Both the position numbers and the translations under genes were made by a program. Under the pieces are notes generated by a model that ran no database searches, had not been told where the DNA came from, and worked only from the letters and a program-made list of their open reading frames with translations. This document shows, one piece after another, positions 1 through 5,609 of a stretch of DNA of 8,056 nucleotides; within the stretch, counting starts at the first letter, position 1, and each line of letters opens with the position of its first letter. Source of the stretch: JAGUXG01 sp043798435 (GTDB taxonomy: Bacteria > UBA9089 > UBA9088 > JAGUXG01). The DNA is taken from NCBI GenBank assembly GCA_043798435.1, contig JAZDOR010000228.1, forward strand, positions 1 through 8,056. The letters run 5' to 3'.

Positions 1-141
1 TACCCATCTGAAGAAGAGATTAACCGCAGAGGTCGCAGAGAGCACAGAGAAATAAAAACTTAAAATTTTGTAAATTCTCTGCGTTCTCAGCGTGCTCTGC
101 GGTGAATAATTATCTTTTGCTTCACTTGGGTAAATAGTTAC
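1..141. mobile_element. MITE-like inverted-repeat element, copy 1 (left end cut by window)
   Basis: The right end (120-141) reads, in reverse complement, GTAACTATTTACCCAAGTGA followed by AG. The left end at 1-13 (TACCCATCTGAAG) matches the inner 13 bases of this at 11 of 13 positions; the outer bases lie off the window. Inside the ends is a second pair of inverted arms, 20-51 and 75-106, each 32 nt and matching at 26 of 32 positions. These arms are built from GCAGAG/CACAGAG units around an AT-rich loop (52-74). There is no room for a transposase and no clear target duplication. The same end sequence recurs at 5369-5540, which makes this a dispersed family. Mobility is inferred from structure only. 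Confidence 0.65.
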
Positions 142-180
142 CAGAGGACAAGGTTTTTCTTTCTCAGTGGACTCTTTTAG

Positions 181-203
181 TTCTCTGTGATCTCTGTGGT
201 TAA
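181..203. repeat. solo CACAGAG-type repeat arm
   Basis: Read on the minus strand, this is TTAACCACAGAG followed by ATCACAGAGAA. It has the same plan as the nested arms of the elements at 20-51 and 5407-5436 but no partner arm next to it. It is probably a fragment of another element copy lying just upstream of the operon promoter. Positions 142-180 between it and the first element show nothing else I recognise. Confidence 0.55.
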
Positions 204-210
204 ATTTTCC

Positions 211-239
211 TTGACCAAAGAGACAAGACAGAGTATATT
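211..239 (+). promoter_or_regulatory. sigma70-type promoter of the FecR-PASTA operon
   Basis: A -35 box TTGACC (211-216; 5 of 6 consensus) is followed by exactly 17 bases and a -10 box TATATT (234-239; 5 of 6). The expected transcription start is near 246, about 20 bases before the ATG at 268, leaving just room for the strong Shine-Dalgarno site. It sits directly after the repeat elements and is the only good promoter seen upstream of the three co-directional genes. Confidence 0.7.
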
Positions 240-255
240 TTAGGAAGAAAAATTT

Positions 256-262
256 AAGGAGG
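256..262 (+). promoter_or_regulatory. ribosome binding site of the FecR-PASTA gene
   Basis: AAGGAGG lies five bases before the ATG at 268. It is a near-perfect Shine-Dalgarno site and fixes the start of the first operon gene. Confidence 0.85.
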
Positions 263-267
263 TAAAA

Positions 268-2223
268 ATGAAGAAACTTTTGGCTATTTTGGGAATCTTC
301 CTTCTTTTTGGAGGAGGAGCATGGGCGGCAGAGAAGAAAGATGGAAAGGTAACCATCTCCTATCTTGAGGGAGAGGTTGAGGTTCTGAAGAAACAAGAGA
401 AGGAATGGAAGAAGGCGAAGCTCTATACAGAGCTTTCTACCGGGGATAGGATTAGAACACTGCTTTCAGCAAAGTGCGACCTGAAGCTTTCTGATGGCTC
501 TCTCATCAATATCAAGGAAAACTCCATTATGGATATAACCCAGCTTATAGAGGATGGGGCAAAGACAAACTCCTCTTTCAAGCTCTGGATGGGAGAGATA
601 AAGGCAAGGATTCAGAGGCTGAAGACAAAGGACTCCTCAATGAGCTTCCATACACCGACTGCTGTAATGGGCCTCCGGGGAACTACTGTCTGGCTGACTG
701 TTGACTGGAGGGGAAGGACAAGGTGCGGATTCACTTCCGGACATGGCTATATTCAGACAGATAAAGTAGGAGAAAAGGATGTTAATGAAGGCCAGGAGGC
801 AGATATATCTTTAGAGGGGGATGTTACTATCACGGCGATAGAAGAGGCTACAGTTCCAAATTTAGTTGGCATGCAGTTAAGTGATGCAAGAATAGCTGTG
901 GCAGGTGCAGAATTGGTAGTTGGGCAGATAAGGGCAGAGGAGAGCACAAAGCCACAGGATGAGGTTCTATCTCAGGACCCAAAATCAGGTGCTACAGTTC
1001 CAAAGCAGAGTGAGGTTAATGTCGTTGTGGCTATATCCATCCCACCTATTGTTGTCCCTGACCTCATTGGAATGACAAGAGCTGCGGCAGAAGCAAAAAT
1101 TGTAGAGGAAAAGCTTCTAGTTGGCTCTATCTTTGAGGATTATGACGAGACCATCCCAATAAATATTGTGATGAAGCAGAATCCACAACCAGGGATAGAG
1201 GTAAAGGAAGGAGCAAATGTTGACTTCCTTATTTCAAAGGGAGCATACCCAAAGGCTACTGTTCCAAATCTTATAGGGAAAACCATTCTTGAGGCAACAG
1301 CCCTCCTTGAAGAAGCAAATCTGATGCTTGGCCAAATATTAGAAATAAAGACAAACAAGGTAGCTGAGGGGAAAATTACCGACCAGCAGCCAAACCCAGG
1401 CACACTTGTCAAGCAAGGAATCTTTGTCAAGGTCTGGAAGGCTGTACCTATCCCTGAGGCAAAGGTAAAGGTGCCAAATCTGATTGGAATGGCTATAGAA
1501 CAGGCAAAGGCAAAGATTAAGGCAGAGGGTCTTAAGGTTGGAGAGATAACACAAAAAGCCTCAAATGAGAAGGGAGGCACAGTCTGGAGACAGGACCCAG
1601 ATGCAGGCACAGAGGTTGCTCTGGAAACTACAGTTGACCTCACGGTGACGAAGCCAGGAAATCCTGTTATTCACTACCAGTTTTCTACCACAGCTAAGTT
1701 TGTCACTGAGATCCCATCCCTTAACCTGCGTATTACCCCAAACAACCCCAACTGGGCACCACTTCTACTAAATATTGCAGGTCGAAGGATAAGTCTTTCT
1801 GCCCCTCCATACTTTACCACATATAAGCCCACAGGTATTGGAGTTGGAGAGAATACCATCAGGGTCTCGGCCCAATTTGAGCAAGGAGAGGAGGTAAGCG
1901 AAGAGATTACTTTGCCTGTCTATGACCCCATCTCTCCGAGTATAACAAATGTCAGTTGGATTGACAAGAGAGACAGAAAGCTCAGGGTTTCCGTAATGGA
2001 TAGAGAGTCGGGGATAAAGAGCGTAAAGATTAGAGGAAGTGTTTTAGCTCCTGTATCAGGAACAGAAGAGAATAGGGCAGGGGTGAGTGTCTATACAAGA
2101 GCGGATTATGAGATAAATATTCCTCTTACTATCTCTACTCCAAAGATAAAGATAGAGGTAGAAGATAATGCTGGAAACAAGAGGGAAAGGAGCTTTGATG
2201 AACCTCCACCTTTTAAGGAATAA
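268..2223 (+). CDS. secreted FecR-domain protein with four PASTA repeats
   Basis: This is a 651-residue exported protein. Residues 1-20 are a Sec signal peptide (MKKLL, hydrophobic core, AWA cleavage site). Residues about 28-145 match a FecR domain, with the typical GDRIRT...LSDGS core and the TPTAVMGLRGT motif (129-139). Four PASTA repeats follow at about 194-256, 262-325, 330-391 and 400-463, each opening with VPNL(V/I)G or VPDLIG and carrying a Q(D/N/Q)P turn. The C-terminal 190 residues are beta-rich and look like one or two Ig-like domains (for example 558-640, with a DRESGI...VEDNAGN pattern); this part is less certain. PASTA domains in kinases and PBPs bind peptidoglycan, so a periplasmic, wall-associated role is likely. 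There is no kinase or transmembrane anchor, and no FecI sigma factor beside it, so classic FecR signalling is unlikely. It is the first gene of a three-gene operon. Confidence 0.88.
   Translation: MKKLLAILGIFLLFGGGAWAAEKKDGKVTISYLEGEVEVLKKQEKEWKKAKLYTELSTGDRIRTLLSAKCDLKLSDGSLINIKENSIMDITQLIEDGAKTNSSFKLWMGEIKARIQRLKTKDSSMSFHTPTAVMGLRGTTVWLTVDWRGRTRCGFTSGHGYIQTDKVGEKDVNEGQEADISLEGDVTITAIEEATVPNLVGMQLSDARIAVAGAELVVGQIRAEESTKPQDEVLSQDPKSGATVPKQSEVNVVVAISIPPIVVPDLIGMTRAAAEAKIVEEKLLVGSIFEDYDETIPINIVMKQNPQPGIEVKEGANVDFLISKGAYPKATVPNLIGKTILEATALLEEANLMLGQILEIKTNKVAEGKITDQQPNPGTLVKQGIFVKVWKAVPIPEAKVKVPNLIGMAIEQAKAKIKAEGLKVGEITQKASNEKGGTVWRQDPDAGTEVALETTVDLTVTKPGNPVIHYQFSTTAKFVTEIPSLNLRITPNNPNWAPLLLNIAGRRISLSAPPYFTTYKPTGIGVGENTIRVSAQFEQGEEVSEEITLPVYDPISPSITNVSWIDKRDRKLRVSVMDRESGIKSVKIRGSVLAPVSGTEENRAGVSVYTRADYEINIPLTISTPKIKIEVEDNAGNKRERSFDEPPPFKE
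2186..2192 (+). promoter_or_regulatory. ribosome binding site that sets the start of the barrel gene
   Basis: AAAGGAG sits five bases before the ATG at 2198, inside the end of the upstream gene. It favours that start over the in-frame ATG at 2168. The later start also puts the signal peptide at the true N-terminus. Confidence 0.75.
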
Positions 2224-3628
2224 GCTTATAGCTATACTGCTTTTCCCATGTTTAGGTTTTGGTCAACTTCCCATCTATGAGAGGCATATAAAGATGCCTT
2301 CTGTCTCTGGAAACTGTGAGCTTGAGATAGGCGATAGGGATATCACAGGAAAACAAGATGAGGCATTAGGCTTTTATACCAGGATAAAGTCAACCCTCTT
2401 AGGAAAGGTAGAAGGATTTGATGCCACAGGGCTGATAGAGATAGACCACTGCGAGCTAAAACAATTCTACATAAGTGCAGAGAGAGAAAAGGTAAAAGGG
2501 GAAGTAGGGGATATTTACTTAGATATCTCTGAGCTAACGGCAAAAGGGTTAGGCATTCGTGGTCTTAATTTAGAAAGAAAGACAAAGAATCAATTCTCTC
2601 TTTTTTTGGGCAGGACAAAAGAGGAAGAAGAGAGCTTTGCCGGGATAAAAGCAGAGTTTTATCCTAAAGAAACAAGGGTTGGTCTTTCTTGTCTCTCCTT
2701 TTTAGACGACAAATCTAAAGTCTCACCAATCTCATCTAATGTTCTCTCTATTTTTGGCTTTATACCACTGGAAAAGATAGGCTCTGTGGAGTCTGAACTG
2801 GCAATAAGCAGTTATGACCCTGATAAGAGAAAGGAAGGTGATACAAAAAAGGATAGTGCCATTACCTTAAAATTATCAGGAAGCCGTGGGGAGAGAGAGA
2901 TTGAGCTTTCTTACAATCAGATTGGCAAAGATTATAAAGTAGCAGGAAACCCTTATCTTCTGGGTGATAAAGAGGCATTTGGCATTAAAGCAACCCAGCC
3001 TATAAAGAAAGCTGTTTTCATTACAAGCTATAGCAGTGGCAAGGAATCAGGCGTTGACACAGAAAAGATAGAGGCAGAATTGAAAGACCTGGTCTTTCTT
3101 GGCATTACAACAAAGACAGGCGTAGAGATTGAGAAAAAGAAAAAGAAAAGCACCTGCAGTAAAATTTGCCTTGAATTAGGAAAGGAGGTAAGAAGGCTCA
3201 GTCTTTCTCCTGTTTATGAATGGACAAGGTATGATGATGAGGCTATAGATAGTGATTACACAATGAATAATCTTACATTAGGAGTAGTAGGTGATATAGG
3301 CTCTGTTACTCTATCTTCTAATATTGGTTGTAATTTTTCATCAAAAGGACCAGGGAAGGAAAGGGAGACTAACTACAATCTCTTTCTTGCTGCATCCTAC
3401 CAGTTTGGAGAATTTCTAATTGAGCCAGAGTATAGCCTCTATTTAGATAGGGAGGAGAAAAAGAAAATACAACAAGAAGAAACACTTTCTATCTCCACAA
3501 AATACTCCATCTCTCCAAAATATCAAGGCTTATTTGGATATGAAACCAAGGAATCAAAGGATTTTTCTGCCCCTTCAAACAATTACAAGATGCAAACCCT
3601 AAAGACAGGATTTCAAGTTTTGTTTTAA
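2198..3628 (+). CDS. probable outer-membrane beta-barrel protein, family not recognised
   Basis: The product is 476 residues from the ATG at 2198. I chose this start because AAAGGAG precedes it and the protein then begins with a clean signal peptide (residues 1-22: basic LLRNK, hydrophobic core, GFG before the cut). The mature part is made of many short alternating polar/hydrophobic stretches separated by charged turns, with no membrane helix. It ends in GFQVLF, and a C-terminal aromatic residue after an alternating strand is the usual recognition signal for outer-membrane barrel assembly. Residues 101-126 (GEVGDIYLDISEL, then GLGIRGLNLE) resemble the plug-to-barrel segment of large hypothetical outer-membrane proteins; I know no function for it. 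A run of lysines near the middle (about residue 325) would fit a loop. It overlaps the FecR-PASTA gene by 26 bp, so the two are translationally linked. It could be an outer-membrane partner of the pilus or secretion ATPase encoded next, but it is not a recognisable secretin. Confidence 0.75.
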   Translation: MNLHLLRNKLIAILLFPCLGFGQLPIYERHIKMPSVSGNCELEIGDRDITGKQDEALGFYTRIKSTLLGKVEGFDATGLIEIDHCELKQFYISAEREKVKGEVGDIYLDISELTAKGLGIRGLNLERKTKNQFSLFLGRTKEEEESFAGIKAEFYPKETRVGLSCLSFLDDKSKVSPISSNVLSIFGFIPLEKIGSVESELAISSYDPDKRKEGDTKKDSAITLKLSGSRGEREIELSYNQIGKDYKVAGNPYLLGDKEAFGIKATQPIKKAVFITSYSSGKESGVDTEKIEAELKDLVFLGITTKTGVEIEKKKKKSTCSKICLELGKEVRRLSLSPVYEWTRYDDEAIDSDYTMNNLTLGVVGDIGSVTLSSNIGCNFSSKGPGKERETNYNLFLAASYQFGEFLIEPEYSLYLDREEKKKIQQEETLSISTKYSISPKYQGLFGYETKESKDFSAPSNNYKMQTLKTGFQVLF

Positions 3629-3634
3629 AAAAAT

Positions 3635-5341
3635 ATGAAGAGCAAATTTATGAGAGAAAAGCAGAGATTGGGTGATATGTTGGTCCAGGCCAATATTATC
3701 ACTCAGGAACAATTAGAGAAAGCCCTTGTTGAACAGAGGGAGAAGAAGGAGAGACTGGGTAAAACCCTGACAAGGCTCGGTTTTGTTACTGAAGAGACCA
3801 TCTTAAACTTCCTCGGCTCTCAGATGAATATACCCTATATTGATTTAGAGCAGGTAGATATCGAGAGGTTTGGAAAGACTCTCAGGGATGAGGTATTAGA
3901 GCCAATTGTAAAGAGGCATCTGGCTGTTCCTATCGGCTTAAAGGAGAATGTTCTGACTGTAGCTATGGCTGACCCCTTAGATGTCTTTGCTATAGATGAG
4001 ATACGGGCTGTTACTGGGTTTGATGTCCGACCTGTGGTGGCTAAAGAAGAGCAGATAAAGGAGGCAATAGATAAGTACTATCGAGGCGAAGAATCAATGG
4101 AGAAGATATTGGCTGAGGCTGAGATAAAGAAGGTTGACTTTGTAAGAGAGGATGAGGCGTTTGATTTAGACAGAATAAAAGAAGAGGGAGAGGCAGCCAC
4201 AATAATCAGGTTAGTCAACCATTTTATTACAGATGCCATTGAGAAGGGTGCCTCGGATATTCATATAGAGCCTTATGAGGATGAACTCAGGGTAAGATTC
4301 AGGGTTGATGGTATCTTGTTTCAGGTGCTCTCCCCACCAAAGGTTCTTCATCGGGCAATTGTCTCAAGAATAAAGATAATAGGCAACCTGGATATTGCTG
4401 AGAGGAGGCTTCCTCAGGATGGAAGGTGTACTATTAGACTTCGAGCAAAAGAGGCTGACTTGCGAATATCCGTTATTCCTACATCTTATGGAGAGAAGGT
4501 GGTGATAAGAATTCTTGACCCGGCCTCTCTCTGTGTTGACTTGTCCATGCTTGGAATGAGCCAGAAGACGATGGGGCTGTATGAGAAAAAGATACACGAG
4601 CCACATGGGATCATATTAGTCACAGGACCAACTGGATGTGGCAAGACCACAACCCTATACTCCACCCTCAGAACCCTCAACTCTATTGATAAGAACATAC
4701 TGACCATTGAAGACCCTGTTGAGTATAAGATAAAAGGGCTCAATCAGATGCAGGCAAAACCTGATATAGGACTTGAATTTGCTACTGGCCTCAGGTCTTT
4801 TATGAGACAGGACCCTGATATAATCTTTGTTGGAGAGATACGGGATAAGGAGACAGCAGAGGTGGCTATAAATGCCGCTTTAACAGGACATCTGGTCTTC
4901 TCCACCCTGCATACCAATGACTCTGTCGGAGCTATCACCCGCTTACATAATATGGGTGTTGAGCCATTTCTAATAGCCTCAACCCTTATCCTCTCTGTTG
5001 CCCAAAGGTTGGTGAGGAAGATATGTACTGAGTGCAAAGAGAAAGCGAGTCCATCTGAGAGTCTCATAAGAATATTGGGAATGCCACAAGATATTCAGTT
5101 CTTCAGAGGCGGGGGGTGCAAGAAGTGCCTGAATACAGGATACAAAGGAAGAATTGGAATATATGAGCTTTTGAATATAGATGCTGATATTCAGGAATTG
5201 ATTACAGATAGGAAGCCGGCAAAAAAAATAGAGGAGCTGGCGATGGAAAAAGGGTTTATCAGCCTGAGAGAGTCAGCTAAGGAGAAGCTCCTCTCTGGAA
5301 TTACCACGGCAGAAGAGGTGATAAAAGCGATTGTTACATAA
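3635..5341 (+). CDS. pilB: PilB/GspE/MshE-family assembly ATPase with tandem c-di-GMP-binding motifs
   Basis: This 568-residue cytoplasmic hexameric ATPase family powers type IV pilus extension or type II secretion. Residues 11-34 and 40-63 each fit the 24-residue MshEN c-di-GMP-binding motif (RLGxxL...Q), separated by five residues. A second N-terminal subdomain covers about 64-150. The motor domain has the Asp box (ASDIHIEP, 206-213), Walker A GPTGCGKT (331-338), Walker B ending at IIFVGE (396-401), and the His box GHLVFSTLHTND (418-429). Two CxxC pairs (C464/C467 and C495/C498) form the zinc site typical of PilB and GspE. All key residues are present, so it should be active. The length matches PilB. 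The symbol is tentative, because without pilC, pilT or gsp neighbours PilB, GspE and MshE cannot be told apart. The start is either ATG 3635 or ATG 3650; neither has a good Shine-Dalgarno site, so coupling to the stop codon 6 bp upstream is likely. Confidence 0.93.
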   Translation: MKSKFMREKQRLGDMLVQANIITQEQLEKALVEQREKKERLGKTLTRLGFVTEETILNFLGSQMNIPYIDLEQVDIERFGKTLRDEVLEPIVKRHLAVPIGLKENVLTVAMADPLDVFAIDEIRAVTGFDVRPVVAKEEQIKEAIDKYYRGEESMEKILAEAEIKKVDFVREDEAFDLDRIKEEGEAATIIRLVNHFITDAIEKGASDIHIEPYEDELRVRFRVDGILFQVLSPPKVLHRAIVSRIKIIGNLDIAERRLPQDGRCTIRLRAKEADLRISVIPTSYGEKVVIRILDPASLCVDLSMLGMSQKTMGLYEKKIHEPHGIILVTGPTGCGKTTTLYSTLRTLNSIDKNILTIEDPVEYKIKGLNQMQAKPDIGLEFATGLRSFMRQDPDIIFVGEIRDKETAEVAINAALTGHLVFSTLHTNDSVGAITRLHNMGVEPFLIASTLILSVAQRLVRKICTECKEKASPSESLIRILGMPQDIQFFRGGGCKKCLNTGYKGRIGIYELLNIDADIQELITDRKPAKKIEELAMEKGFISLRESAKEKLLSGITTAEEVIKAIVT

Positions 5342-5368
5342 AAAGGTCATTGAACACCCGCTTTAACT

Positions 5369-5540
5369 GTAACTATTTACCCATCTGAAGCACAAGAAAA
5401 GAATATAAACCACGGAGGCACAGAGGTCACGGAGAAGACAGATGACAGAATTTCTGACTTCTGACATCTAACTTCTGTAATTCTCCAAAGTCTCCATATC
5501 TTAAGTGGTTAGTCTTTACTTCAGATGGCTAAAGTGTTAC
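5369..5540. mobile_element. MITE-like inverted-repeat element, copy 2 (complete)
   Basis: The left end (5369-5390) is GT followed by AACTATTTACCCATCTGAAG. The right end (5519-5540), in reverse complement, is GT followed by AACACTTTAGCCATCTGAAG. The ends match at 19 of 22 positions. Nested inside are degraded inverted arms of CACAGAG/CACGGAG type (5407-5436 and 5481-5511) and a 7-bp repeat cluster. The element is 172 bp, has no coding capacity, and shares its ends with the element at 1-141. It accounts for most of the 268-bp gap between the ATPase gene and the glycosyltransferase gene. I see no rho-independent terminator in that gap. Confidence 0.7.
5452..5479. repeat. degenerate 7-bp tandem repeat (TTCTGAC)
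   Basis: Four consecutive heptamers read TTCTGAC, TTCTGAC, ATCTAAC and TTCTGTA. They are preceded by GACAGAT GACAGAA at 5437-5450, close to the reverse complement, so the block can fold. It lies in the loop of the second inverted-repeat element. Confidence 0.6.
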
Positions 5541-5573
5541 CCAAAGTATTATCTAACGGGGTTTACAGAAAGA

Positions 5574-5603
5574 TTGACATTTTGCCGAATGGCTTGATAT
5601 TCT
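5574..5603 (+). promoter_or_regulatory. possible promoter of the glycosyltransferase gene
   Basis: TTGACA (5574-5579) is a perfect -35 consensus. The -10 is ambiguous: GATATT at 5596-5601 (16-base spacer) or TATTCT at 5598-5603 (18-base spacer), each 4 of 6. Either would place the transcription start at about 5608-5611, on top of the GTG start codon. Confidence 0.45.
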
Positions 5604-5609
5604 AATTGA

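Noticed and set aside
268..750. FecR as an iron-responsive anti-sigma regulator
   Set aside because: No FecI-type sigma factor or TonB receptor lies next to it, and the domain is on a secreted protein with PASTA repeats.
1140..1643. 167-residue minus-strand open frame opposite the PASTA region
   Set aside because: It is the antisense shadow of a protein with clear PASTA repeats, with no ribosome site or recognisable domain.
2168..2197. Earlier in-frame ATG (2168) as start of the barrel gene
   Set aside because: It lacks a good Shine-Dalgarno site and would put ten charged residues ahead of a clear signal peptide. The ATG at 2198 has AAAGGAG at ideal spacing.
2243..2254. Lipobox in the barrel protein signal peptide (LFPC)
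   Set aside because: Proline before the cysteine does not fit the lipoprotein signal, and the C-terminal phenylalanine fits an outer-membrane barrel better.
3626..3640. Programmed frameshift or slippage at the A7 run joining the barrel and ATPase genes
   Set aside because: The A-run starts within the stop codon and both proteins have natural ends. Simple translational coupling explains the 6-bp gap.
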